DNA of 64,000 nucleotides from Eulemur rufifrons (Eukaryota > Chordata > Mammalia > Primates > Lemuridae), in contig NC_090989.1 of assembly GCF_041146395.1 (NCBI RefSeq), forward strand, positions 280,146,343 through 280,210,342. Reading direction: 5' to 3'. A program made the translations under genes and the position numbers. Shown here one piece after another: positions 54,106 to 63,611 of the stretch. Under the pieces are notes generated by a model. It worked only from the letters and a program-made list of their open reading frames with translations, was not told the origin of the DNA and did not search any database. Positions within the stretch are counted from its first letter, which is position 1; every line of letters begins with the position of its first letter.

Positions 54106-54904
54106 CAGTCAGGATGTGCCTGCTGGGGCCGCTCCTGCTGTGGGGGTCTCACCCGGCCCTGGGTGGGCACTGCAGGGCCTGGAGACGGGTTTGGGGCACA
54201 CATTGGCCTCACCGCTGTTTGGGGCATGAAAGCAGGGAAACCCTCCCCTCCCCAGCGTGGCTCCCGGTTGCCGGTGGGCTCCCCAGGCTGGCTCTGGGCT
54301 GGAGCCTTCGTCCTTCCATCACACACGGGCTCCCTGCAGGAGTCGTGCTCAGCGCTGGCGGTGGGAGGAATTTCAGCCGCTTTTCCGCACGACTTCTACG
54401 TCTGCCTGCCTGGGTGATGGAGCTGCTGACGAAGGAGCGCTGCCAGTTTAGGCCTGTGGTCCACTGGGGCATGTAGACCAGGGTTCAAAGCCAGAGTCAT
54501 GCAGGCAGCGGAGGGCCCTTGGGGAGGGAGAGAGGGGGAGTCTGCGTATCTAGCTCTCCTGGAAGCCGGGGACCAGGTCCCCCCTCCCGCCCCCTGTATG
54601 TCCTTGAAGCTATTTTTAAATGCTGCTAGAAACCAGAATTACAGCCAGAGCCAAAGCACTGGGAGGTTTCCGTGCGCCGTGGGCCTTGCCTGGGGGACCA
54701 GGGGCCATTCCCGGCAGACTGGTGGAGCCAGTCCAGAGGCCTCTCTGTGCAGGTCAGGGAGCCTGGGTCCTCTGTCCCTTATGAGCCTGGGGTCGTTGTT
54801 GACAGGCCCCTGGCTGGCTGAGGAACAAGGACATAGAGAGGCTGTGGTGTGGGTGCAGTTGTCCTGGGCTTCTCGAGCCTCATGAAAATCGAGAATGCTC
54901 ATGA
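54106..54904. other. GC-rich unassigned sequence
   Basis: Several overlapping frames, none with a recognised domain. A tempting frame at 54,106-54,470 has no flanking splice signals I trust. Confidence 0.4.
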
Positions 54905-55175
54905 ACTTCATTCATTCATTCATTCGCCACTGACCTCTTCACTCATCACATATTTAAGGATCTTCTAGGTGCTAGGGTGGGGGGGGGTCGCCCACAAAAC
55001 ACACAGAGCCTTGCTCTCAAGGCTCTCACAAATCTGACTGCTTCACTCTCTGGCTCAAGACCCTTCCATGGCTCCCCATTGCCCTCTGGAGACGCTTCAA
55101 TCTTTGTACTATGACAGAAACAAGTCAGGGAGTGCTCCGTGCTCACCTAGGCCTCATGAGAGAGACTCTCAACCT
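54905..55175. mobile_element. L2 fragments, opposite orientations
   Basis: 54,905-54,990 starts with CATT units and is antisense L2 ('atttaaggatcttctaggtg'). 55,005-55,175 reads sense L2 ('ctggctcaagacccttccat', 'ggctccccattgccctctgg'). Confidence 0.6.
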
Positions 55176-55663
55176 TGCCTGTTCGGCTCTGCCCTCTGCC
55201 CTCCCCACTTCCCAGGCTGGTTAGGACCTTTTGGGGGGTGACTGAGGGACAGGACTATAGAGCAGGAGGGAGGGGCAGGGATTGCGCTTGCTGGCTGAAT
55301 TCTGGGCTGTTCTTTGTTGGGGGCTCTGGGAAAGCAGAAAGGAAACAAAGGCCTAGAGTCCCCGGGGCTAAACTGCATGGCACGAAGGAGGATGGAGCGA
55401 CCAGGAAGAGGGCAGGGGTCTGCGAGCGAAGGGCTCTGGGGCAGCGCCCGATACGAGAGCTCCGGAGGGACAGGTGAGGGGCCGGGAAGTGCTGCCGAGG
55501 GCCGTCAGTTGGACTGTCCTTACTATCCTTTTCGTGACACAGAAAAGATCGGCAATCCCTGTAAAGACTGGCTGCTGTCCTGAGCTCCCTTAAGGAGACT
55601 CTGCAGAGACGGGGCCACGTGGGCCCCAGGAGTTACCCGGGTCACGCGTACGTGGCTCCCAAG
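55176..55663. other. Unassigned sequence
   Basis: A donor-like 'gacaggtgagg' at about 55,470 follows a frame open from 55,175, but no acceptor or known protein supports an exon. Confidence 0.3.
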
Positions 55664-55721
55664 GCTCTCGGGATCCGGGGCTTGCCCACTCTGCTCTCGG
55701 GATCCGGGGCCAGCCCACTCC
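55664..55721 (+). repeat. 29-bp tandem duplication
   Basis: The unit beginning 'gctctcgggatccggggc' is present twice, at 55,664-55,692 and 55,693-55,721. The copies differ only in the middle and at the end. Confidence 0.9.
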
Positions 55722-56109
55722 TCCGCTTTACTTCTCACCGGTTTGCCCTCCCCTCCCCCACTCCTCACCTGAATCCCACCCTCCAGCTGATCTAGTTCCT
55801 TTGACCTCCCTGAAAGGACCTTGTTCCCTGCTTCCCCAGGCTTTGCTCTGACAACTGCCTGGAACCAGCCTCCACCCCCCACCACATGGCTGCTCCAAAG
55901 TATTTTGTCTCCTAGGGCCCCCCCCCCCCACCTTCCTTGGTCACCTGTCTGACAGGAAGACTATTTCTCTCTTGCTTCCTACTTTGGTATGAACTTTAGT
56001 TCTGTCTTAGAAGAATACAAAATTAGCTTACAAGTAAGTTTTACCAGCCTGTTTACTTTTAGGACAATACACAAGTAACTGGAATATCCAGAGAAATGAG
56101 GTCGGCTGG
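55722..56109. other. Unassigned sequence with C-run
   Basis: A C homopolymer lies near 55,918-55,929. The segment 55,970-56,100 is AT-richer. No gene is recognised. Confidence 0.4.
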
Positions 56110-56138
56110 TCACTTTGTCTTGCTGGTTCATTCAACAA

Positions 56139-56176
<38 letters not shown>

Positions 56177-56265
56177 GAAAAACAACTCGTTGGCACCACT
56201 ATGTGCTGGATATTCTGTTGGGTGCCAGTGATATAACTATACTTGGTGGATCTCGAGCCCATAAT
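56110..56265 (-). mobile_element. L2 terminal fragment with A-rich expansion
   Basis: 'ctggttcattcaac' and 'ggcaccactatgtgctggat' are antisense L2, separated by a poly-A/(GAAAA)n expansion at about 56,138-56,183. Confidence 0.7.
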
Positions 56266-56487
56266 TCCAACCCTAACCCCCAAACCAAACCTAAACTCAA
56301 CCTAACCCCAATACTAACCATAATCCTAAAGCCAACCCTAATCCCAAACCCACAGTAACCCCAATCCTAACCTCAACCCTAAATCCAATCCCAAACCTAA
56401 CCCAAACACCAAAACCAACTCTATCTCCAACCCAACCCTAACCCCAAACCCAACCCTAACCCCAACCCCAACCCTAATTCTAACCTT
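56266..56487 (+). repeat. Degenerate telomere-like (CCCTAA) array
   Basis: About 220 bp of CCCTAA, CCCCAA, CCCAAA and CCTAAA variants (ccaaccctaaccccaa...), in phase enough to be recognised as a telomere-related repeat but with every unit mutated. It is the C-rich strand, so the telomeric G-strand runs on minus. It is interstitial and bounded by an L2 fragment on the left. Confidence 0.85.
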
Positions 56488-56734
56488 TGTGTTCAAACTC
56501 TTCCAATAAATGTGTGTCTCCTTTTCTTAGTCAGTGGAGCATGCAAAGTAATAATGAAACTCATTTCTGAATCATCAGGTGCCTTCAGATGGAGAGGTAG
56601 ACGGTGAGTGAGACCACGTTGAATATGAGCCAGTCCAGGGGATACCTTTGAAAAACAGGCATGTGTATTTTCGTCTAAATCTCCATGACCCTATTTTGTA
56701 GCCATTTTCTAAAATCAAGATCCTCAGTGTGACC
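56488..56734. other. Unassigned sequence
   Basis: No gene or repeat is recognised. Confidence 0.35.
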
Positions 56735-57190
56735 CTGCCTGGCAGGGCACCTACAGATTCCTCCCCTGCTGGCCTCCGGGCCACACAGACACTCTCCTTT
56801 CGTGAATGCCCTGAGTTCCTTCCTGCAAGCCTCCATGTGCCTGCACACCCCACACCGTTCCCTTTGCCTGGAATTCCTTCCCTCCGCTCCTCACTAGGCC
56901 GACTCCTGTTCAATCCTCAGGTCCCTCACAGTCACTTCCTCAGGGAGGCCTGCCCCGCCCACCCCTCCCCCAGCCTCCTTCTGTCCTGCCTGCTGGTGGC
57001 TCCATACTTTCCTTTCAGGGCATTTATGGATATTTGTGGCCGTGTGTTTGTTTGCATGTTTATGTCTTTCACGTCTGTCTCCCTGGCCAGACGGTGACCT
57101 CTTTCAGGACAGGGACTGCTTTGTTCACCGTACCTAGCACAGTGCCTGGCACACAGCAGACTTGCAGAAGCCTTTGTTGAATGAATGAAT
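56735..57190 (+). mobile_element. L2 LINE 3' region (long)
   Basis: 'cacttcctcagggaggcctg', 'ggcatttatggatatttgtg', 'gctttgttcaccgtacctag', 'cacagtgcctggcacacagc' and 'ttgttgaatgaatgaatgc' run in order to the L2 terminus. Confidence 0.9.
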
Positions 57191-57779
57191 GCATGCATTT
57201 TCCGCTTCTTCATAAAAGGGGGACAGATTCCAGCTAATTGGAGCTCCAGGCTAGGGGATGTTTGTCTGTCTCAGGCCCTGCCCTGGGCCCTGGCGAAGCC
57301 CAGTGAGAGGGACCCGGTTCCTCCTGCGGCGGTTCCACATCCAATTCTGCTTCCATTGAACTTTCTCAGGCTTACTTACAGGATTTGGAAACCCATTTCC
57401 TCATTTCAGATTCTCCGTGTCACCTTCACGGTTTTACATGATGCTTTTTCCCAGGGATGCAAAAAATGCTAGTGTGGCAGTCCCCAAGCCCTGTCCTGCC
57501 CCCAGCTTTTGGCATTGAAACCTCCTTTTTGTCCCTGCACCCAAAAGGCCCAGTTCTGTGTCTTCCTCCAGGAACTCAGCAGACCGGCTGCTGTCATGGG
57601 AACCCTGACAGACCCCAATCCTATCTTCCCATTTTGTTGACAGGCATGTTGAGGTCGGTGTTGGAACCTTGGGCAAGAGTCTGAGGTCAGAGCCCCAGGA
57701 GCCCCCAGCTGAGAGAATGGATTCTTCACCCCAAAATGAGGTCCTTCTTTCCAGAGGGGCAGAAAAAGGACCTCTGTCA
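57191..57779. other. Unassigned sequence
   Basis: A MIR-like scrap may lie near 57,625-57,690 ('cccattttgttgacaggcat'). No gene is recognised. Confidence 0.35.
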
Positions 57780-57968
57780 GAAGGGTCACTGCTGTTTATT
57801 GCACCTCCTGGTGCTAGGCCTGAACTAATCGCTGGTCATTTCGCTGGACCCTCGCAACTACCCCATTTACCAATGAGGCACAAAGAGGTTCATTCACTCG
57901 CACAATGCGCACAGCTAGCAAGTGTTGCTGGACTTTAGAATCTGAACCTTATACTCTGCAGGCAAGGA
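57780..57968 (+). mobile_element. MIR SINE
   Basis: 'ctgtttattgcacctcctgg', 'ctaccccatttaccaatgag' and 'gcacaaagaggttcattc' with 'actttagaatctgaacctt' are nearly full-length. It ends immediately before the CpG island. Confidence 0.8.
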
Positions 57969-58114
57969 ACATCCCAGGAGTGCCAAGGAAGCGCTGTCAA
58001 GATGTTACCAAAAATACGCGGTACCGACGTCAGCCGAGTGGGCATCCTGCGCACTGCGGACCGCGGGGGTCCGGGTGACCCGGGCCCCGCCCCCGGCTCG
58101 CTGACGTCCCGGGC

Positions 58115-58162
58115 CCGCCCCCGCCCCCGCCCCGCCCCGCCCCGCCCCGCCCCGCCCCGCGC
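58115..58162 (+). repeat. (CCCCG)n GC-box array
   Basis: About nine CCCCG(C) units in tandem within the CpG island. It gives repeated Sp1/KLF sites and, on the minus strand, runs of four G that favour quadruplexes. Confidence 0.95.
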
Positions 58163-58225
58163 CCTCCCGGCCCCGCCTGCTCCGGGCTCGCTCGGCTCCG
58201 CCCCCGCGGGCAGCGCGGGCCTCCC

Positions 58226-58249
58226 ATTGGCCGCCGTTTCCATGGTTAC
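58226..58249 (-). promoter_or_regulatory. CCAAT box plus RFX X-box-like palindrome
   Basis: ATTGG at 58,226-58,230 is a minus-strand CCAAT (NF-Y). Five bases on, GTTTCCATGGTTAC (58,236-58,249) reads GTAACCATGGAAAC on minus: one perfect X-box half-site (GTNRCC) and one with a single mismatch. NF-Y next to RFX is common at ciliary and MHC-type promoters. The inference of a ciliary gene is only a lead. Confidence 0.55.
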
Positions 58250-58570
58250 GCCGGGGCCGGAGCTGCCGGCTTCTCGACACGTGTCCCCAGGAGCCGCCCG
58301 GAATTTGACAGGGGACCACGTGCGCGGCTGCGCGGGAGCGAGACAAAGGGCCGGGGGAGGCGGGGAACGAAGCCGGCGAGGGGCGGGCGCGGCCGGGCAG
58401 GGAGGGGTCCGCGCCGTCCCCGCCAGCAGGACACCCCCTCCTCTTCGTTTTGAGGGAAAGGAAAAGGAATTGCTGCGGAAAGCCAGGCGGGAGAGGATCC
58501 GGGCGGCCCCACCTGCTCTCCCTCCTCCAGGAAAAGTCGGGGACTCGGCATCTTCTACGCCCTGAGGAGC

Positions 58571-58854
58571 CACCGCGTCCCTGCTTAGCGCTCCCGGCCC
58601 AGGGCTTCCAACCTGGCCTTGACCTCGGCCCTTGAGATGTAAATTCTGTTTCTCTGGCTTGTTCTAGAAGTGAAAGCTTAACAAGCGTTATTGTTTTGAT
58701 ACTTGAAAAATGAGACCCAAGGAATTGTGGGGGACCTCTCCATCCACCCATCCATCTGCAACGGCTGCTGCGCCCTGTCGTGACTGTGCGATGCCCCCAC
58801 CGATGGGCTGCTCCCTCGGGGGCAGTAGATGGACTCCCCCGCCTATCACCGGTT
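58571..58854. other. Unassigned sequence
   Basis: This is the GC-rich shoulder of the CpG island followed by ordinary sequence. No exon is recognised. Confidence 0.35.
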
Positions 58855-59350
58855 GCATCAGTTTGCTGTCGCTGCTGTAACACATCACTACAAATTGAGT
58901 GGCTTAAAACAACACATATTTACTCTCTTATAGTTCTACAGGTCAGAGTCTGACACAGTCTCATTGGGCTAAGTTCAAGGTGCCTGCACGACTAGTTCCT
59001 TCTGGAGGCTCCAGGGGAGAATCGGTTTCCCTGCCTTTTCCAAGTATAGAGGCCGCCTACATTGGTCCCCTTCCATCTTCCACGCCAGCAATAGCTGTGA
59101 GTCTTTCTTCCGTAGCATCACTATGACGCTGGCTCTTCTGCCTCCCTCTTCCACATTTAAGAACCCTGTGATTACATTGGCCCATCCAGAGAATCCAAAA
59201 TCATCTCCCATCTCAGAATCAGCTGATTAGCAACCTCAATTCCATCTGCAGCCTTAACTCTCACCTGTTGTGAAACATAAGAAAGATGTCTATATGTTCC
59301 AGGGATTGGGATGTGGATGTCTTGGGGGGGTTGTTCCACCTACCACACCC
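58855..59350 (-). mobile_element. MaLR-type (MLT1-like) solo LTR
   Basis: 'tgctgtcgctgctgtaacac', 'gtggcttaaaacaacacata', 'ccttctggaggctccagggg', 'accctgtgattacattggcc' and 'gttccagggattgggatgtg' are in the antisense order of such LTRs. No internal sequence. It lies about 300 bp from the promoter-like CpG island. Confidence 0.75.
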
Positions 59351-59965
59351 TCCTGACAGTTTTACCTCCGGAATCTCTGCAGCCCCTGCCCCCATTCCTC
59401 CTGCCACTCCCTTGGTGGTTATTGCATCTCTCCCAAGATGCCCCCAGTAGTACCTATCGTCTACAGACCCCAGGGCTGGTGCTCCAAAATGCAGACACTG
59501 CCACTTCCTGGGCTCGGGTCACTAGCAAGGGAGTGTCTAAACTACTTGGGCACCTCGACCTGCCTTGCCCTGTTGACTCCTCCAGACCCACATCCACCCC
59601 CTCTCTCCAGCTCGCACCTGTGGCTCCCTTAATATGAAATTACTTCCGGTTCTCTTTATGCCCCCAGGGCATTTGATCCTTCCTGGCTATTGCCTGTGTG
59701 GTTCCCAGTCTCTGGACTCTCCTGCCCGCCTTGCTTATCTCCCCGGAGAGCCTAGGTCCCTTCATCATCCTTCCCCAGAAGCTAAGTGTGCTTTTCACTG
59801 ACTGTGTTGGCTGAAAGAGATCGGAACACGCAGCTGCCTCCTGGTGCCCCTGAGATCCCTGTGGGGTGAGCACTATGTCTTGTTTGCCTCTTCGGCCACA
59901 GTGCCCAGCATGGGATTGGTCACATAGCAGCTGCTCAGTGAAGTTGGATACAACTAAACTCAAGG
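59351..59965 (+). mobile_element. L2-like fragment with 3' end
   Basis: The 3' end is clear: 'ctatgtcttgtttgcctctt', 'agtgcccagcatgggattgg' and 'catagcagctgctcagtgaa'. The 5' part to 59,640 is degraded and less certain. Confidence 0.55.
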
Positions 59966-60049
59966 ACTTGGTCTGGGGGGTGGTGAAGACCCACTGGGCT
60001 GGGGAAGTAAAGGGTAAAGTCAGAGGGAAAAGTCCTCTTGCACGAGGAC

Positions 60050-60250
60050 CTTTGCTCTGTTTCCGTTTATTGGGGCGGAATAATAATACAACACCAATAA
60101 TACAACAACAGTGCGACATCACCAGTGGCTGCTGACACCGAAGGCTGCTACGTGCTTTACGTGGGTGTTACTGACCAACTCTCGCAGCAGCCTCAGGAGA
60201 TGCCAGCTCTTATCTGCGTCTTCTTTCGTCAATGAGGACCCCGGGACGCG
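60050..60250 (+). mobile_element. MIR SINE
   Basis: 'ctacgtgctttacgtgggtg' and 'gagatgccagctcttatctg' with 'cgtcaatgagg' follow the MIR order. Diverged. Confidence 0.6.
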
Positions 60251-60561
60251 TGAGGTTGACCGTGGCCAGCTTTGGAAGAGACTGTGGGCCAGGAGAGCAC
60301 CTTGGCTGTCCTGACTGGAGGGGGGTCGGCAGCTGGCAGAAAGGTCGTGGTGGCACAGACCTGCAGGGTGGGGGGGACCCGGTCTTGGGTGGGCTTGGCC
60401 TGGCCCTTGGAAGCAGCTCCTGGCATGCTCAGCCTCTTCTTTCCTCTCACTTCCTGTCCCCATTCCTCATTGCTCTCCCAGCCTATTGTCCCCTCAGCCC
60501 AAGCAGGATATGTAGGCAGCAGGTTCATTTCCCAAAGTAAAAGCAGGGAAGTGGGGAGTTA
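60251..60561. other. Unassigned sequence
   Basis: A G-run lies near 60,370. No gene is recognised. Confidence 0.35.
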
Positions 60562-60753
60562 ATCGTGTCATGGATACACAGTTTCAGTTTGGGAAGATGA
60601 GAAGTTCTGAAGAGGATGGTGGTGATGGCTGGGCAAAAATGTGAAGGTTCTTAAGGCCACTGAACCATGCACTTAAAAATGACTAAAATGGTAACTTTTA
60701 TGTTACGTATATTTTACCACAATAAAAATATTGTAAAAAAAAAAAAAAAACAC
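60562..60753 (+). mobile_element. Ancient L1 3' end
   Basis: 'gtggtgatggctgggcaaaa', 'gaaccatgcacttaaaaatg' and 'tatattttaccacaataaaa' with a poly-A tail are the same 3' terminus seen at 22,180-22,272. Confidence 0.8.
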
Positions 60754-60799
60754 GAAGTGAAGGAAAAATGCTCGTATTTGCTGAGCTTTGAGGATGGCC

Positions 60800-60985
60800 G
60801 CCCACTGCACATTTGCCATTTCCTAAGCGCCTCCCACGGGCCGGCCACGCACATCCTCATTTCGTCCTGGAAAGGAACTTGAGGAGAGAGGTGGCCTCCC
60901 TCTCCACTGGCGAGGAGTCTGAGCTCGGGGACTGGCGGTGATGAGGCCGCGTTTACAAACCCGGAGGCTTCGGTTCTAAGGAGCA
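60800..60985 (+). mobile_element. MIR SINE
   Basis: 'gccatttcctaagcgcctcc' and 'cacgcacatcctcatttcgt', then 'gtctgagctcggggactggc', are a degraded MIR. Confidence 0.55.
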
Positions 60986-60989
60986 GTGC

Positions 60990-61195
60990 AGGGGAGCTTT
61001 AGGAATTTGGGCTCAGAACGGGCTCTGTTCCCTACTGCTGCACGACCTTGAGCAACTTGCTTCCCATCTCTGAACGTCCTCTTCTGACAATTGGGGACAA
61101 TAATAGCATCCTCCCCAGTGCAGTGGGAGGATTCAACAAGATGACGGAAAGTCCTAGCACAATGCCTTGGCCACCATCAAACATAAAATTATCTC
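60990..61195 (-). mobile_element. MIR SINE
   Basis: 'gcacgaccttgagcaacttg', 'cttctgacaattggggacaa' and 'gattcaacaagatgacggaa' are antisense and near complete. Confidence 0.85.
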
Positions 61196-61264
61196 CAGAG
61201 CCCTGCTCTTGGCTCCGCACGACACCCTCCCTCGATGCCCACTGGACAGAGGGCTGGACGGGCG

Positions 61265-61385
61265 GGCAGGACACCTGCCTCAGGGTCTCGGCCCCGACAC
61301 TGACTTTCTCCGTGACTGTGGGGAAGTCCCTCCCTTCCCTGGGCCTCCAGTTTCCCTCTGTAAAGTTAGGAGAGTGAGTAGGGGC
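61265..61385 (-). mobile_element. MIR fragment
   Basis: 'ccttccctgggcctccagtt' and 'tccctctgtaaagttaggag' are an antisense MIR core, immediately after the previous copy. Confidence 0.7.
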
Positions 61386-62099
61386 TACAGGGTTCTTTCT
61401 GGCTCGGGTTTACTGGGGTTTCACCCATAACCCTGGACCTCTTCAGAACCAGTGTCCTCAGTCTGGCCCACTCTCTGGCAGAGGGGTCCGGCTTGGTCCC
61501 CGGTTTCACCTTTGCCCCCCTATCTTCTCAGGAGAGTCTAACTCCCAAGCAAGAGAAAGGGGGAGAGGAAGATGAGGGCAAGAGAGTTCTCAGATGCCAG
61601 GGTGTGAATCTTTGCCTGCCACCCAGCCCTGGCCTCTGCCAGAAGCGCCAGCAGGAACTCTCCCAGCTCTGGTGGGAATCTGTCCAGCCTCCTGCCATTG
61701 GCTTGAATTGTTGCCCGGTAGTTCCGGGTGCAAATTCTCCCCTTGACCGCAACTACGTGTAAGTTTCAGGATCTCAGACACAGGCTTCATTTTTCCTGTA
61801 TCTCTCGCCTTCTCCACAGGGCTGGGCCCAGGGAAGGCTCCTCAGGAATCCCACGGGGTGCGCGTGTGTGTGTGGGGGGGGGGGCGGGTAGTGCGGCTGG
61901 TATCCTGGATGCTGGGAGCAGGAGGGAAAAGGGGTGGTGGTTTCAAGCTGCAGAGTCCTGGAGGGAGAACACAAGCAGGGGAGGGCAGGAGTCCGAGCTC
62001 TCCGGGGGCTCAGTGAACAGGAGCTGGCTAGGTGGACACTGAGGCTACTGAGAAATCAGAACACGGAGACACCTACACGGGCCATGCGTAGGCACTGGA
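61386..62099. other. Unassigned sequence with GT/G tract
   Basis: A short (GT)n ends in an 11-base G-run at about 61,863-61,884. No gene is recognised. Confidence 0.4.
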
Positions 62100-62345
62100 T
62101 GTAGAAGGGTAAGCATTTGCAGAGACTCGACCACAATACTAATAATAATTTTAAAAGCTAGGTGTTGCCGACTGATCATTGCCTTGGAGGCACCGTGCAA
62201 GGCACAGATAGTCAAATCTCACCTACATCTTAGAACTCGGCAGGGACCATTGGTTTCTCCATTTTACAGATGGAGACACTGAGGTTTGGGGAAGCTGTGC
62301 CAAGGTCACATAGCTAATGGCCCTGGGCTGAGATTCAGAAAGACG
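62100..62345 (+). mobile_element. MIR SINE (near full length)
   Basis: 'aatactaataataattttaa', 'gtgcaaggcacagatagtca', 'tttctccattttacagatgg' and 'agacactgaggtttgggg' run through 'caaggtcacatagctaatgg'. Confidence 0.85.
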
Positions 62346-62679
62346 TGTGGCCCGGGATTGGAGGAGGGCCGGGAGTGACCTCGGCGTCGGGGAGGTGGGT
62401 ACCTGCCCAGGCCTAGGCAGGCGGCAGGCAGCAGGGGTAGGGGGTGCCAGGTTCAGCCCGGCAGGTCAGGGGCAGCCACCGTGGACCAAGGAGGGAGGAA
62501 TCTCACGGAGGACACCGAACAGACTTCTCCTCCTGCTCTGAAGTGACCCCAAGTCCTCTGGGCGGAAATCTAAGTTCAGCTTTCAAGCAAGACAGGGAGC
62601 CTCCACTCCTCCTCCTCAGCCAGCCTCCTTATAAAGTCGACGTCGGCAATGAGAAGTGTGGGCCTTAATCCGAAATCCA
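62346..62679. other. Unassigned GC-rich sequence
   Basis: No gene or repeat is recognised. Confidence 0.35.
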
Positions 62680-63300
62680 TTCATTGTTAAATATCTGCTA
62701 GGCAGCACCCTGTGCCGGGCTCTGCTCTAGGCCCTGGGTACGGCAGGGGAAAAGGGACAAAACTCCCTGCCATGGCGAGGCCTGCGTTTCGAGACAGGAG
62801 CAGACAGCACAGTGGAAAATGAGTGTGTGATGCACCGTGATAGGTACCGCGCTGTGGGGGAAATAAAGGGGAGCGGCAGAGGGCTTGTGGGGAAGGGGGT
62901 TTGTGATATAAAATAAAGGGGCCAGGTGACCTCGTGGAAAGTCACATTCCAGCGAAGACTTCGGGGAGTGGGGAAGGGCACACAGAGCTGGGATCCGGGG
63001 GAAGAGTGTTCCGCAGGGGGAACAGCACGTGCAAAGGCTCTGAGGGACGGCGAGGTACCCAGTGTGGCTGGACCGGGAGGGGACAGTGGTGTGCGATGCC
63101 CGGGAGGTTAGGGAGGAGAGGACTCTGTGGGGCGGCATCAGCTGCTTAGGGACATTGGCTTGTACCAGCAAGAGCTGGGAAGCCACTGGGGTGTTCTGAG
63201 CTGAGCATAACGTGACTTACATTTAGAAAGGACCCTCCTGGCTGCCGTGCGGGGAGTGCCAAGGACTGAGGGCCAGGGGGAAGCGGTAGACGAGAAGGAA
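62680..63300 (-). mobile_element. L2 LINE (long antisense copy)
   Basis: 'ttcattgttaaatatctgct', 'acaaaactccctgccatggc', 'agcacgtgcaaaggctctga', 'gggaagccactggggtgttc' and 'accctcctggctgccgtgcg' are collinear with L2 over about 600 bp, the longest L2 copy here. Confidence 0.85.
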
Positions 63301-63611
63301 TTAGGTTTAGGATCTAATTTGAAGGTGATGTTGCCAGGATTAGCTGATGCTTTGGATGAGGGTTTATGGGGAGAGGTGAAGTCGGGAATCGGGAATCATT
63401 CCAGAGTTACCGGCTCGAGTCACTTGCTGGGTGCGGAGCAAGTTCTGGGAAGCACGGAAGTCCCGTTGCAGGCGTGTTAGACAGCCAGGCGGGCCAGGCG
63501 AGAGGGGAGTGTGGAGTTCAGGGGACAGGGCTGGAGGGAGGTGGCCGTCGCGGTTCTAGAGGCTGCACTGAACCCAATCGGATGAGACCGCACAGAAAGT
63601 GAGGGAGGAGG
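63301..63611. other. Unassigned sequence
   Basis: Possibly a further L2-linked segment. No gene is recognised. Confidence 0.35.

Larger units (their letters stand above)
57990..58570. promoter_or_regulatory. CpG island, probable promoter 2
   Basis: Very CpG-dense, TATA-less, with Sp1-type GC boxes, CRE-like CGACGTCA (58,025-58,032) and TGACGTCC (58,102-58,109). E-boxes CACGTG lie at 58,278-58,283 and 58,317-58,322. The architecture is that of a housekeeping or bidirectional promoter. The minus-strand frame from 58,883 through it is Arg/Gly/Ala-rich GC artefact. No exon of a known gene is recognisable. Confidence 0.8.

Noticed and set aside
54106..54480. Possible exon in GC-rich frames
   Set aside because: Three frames are open at once and no acceptor/donor pair fits.
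56266..56487. True chromosome end
   Set aside because: Every unit is mutated and unique sequence continues on both sides, so it is interstitial, not a telomere.
58005..58883. Longest open frame (minus, 292 codons) through the CpG island
   Set aside because: The translation is Arg/Gly/Ala/Pro-rich and follows the CCCCG array. It has no domain and no splice context. Open frames this long are expected in very GC-rich DNA.
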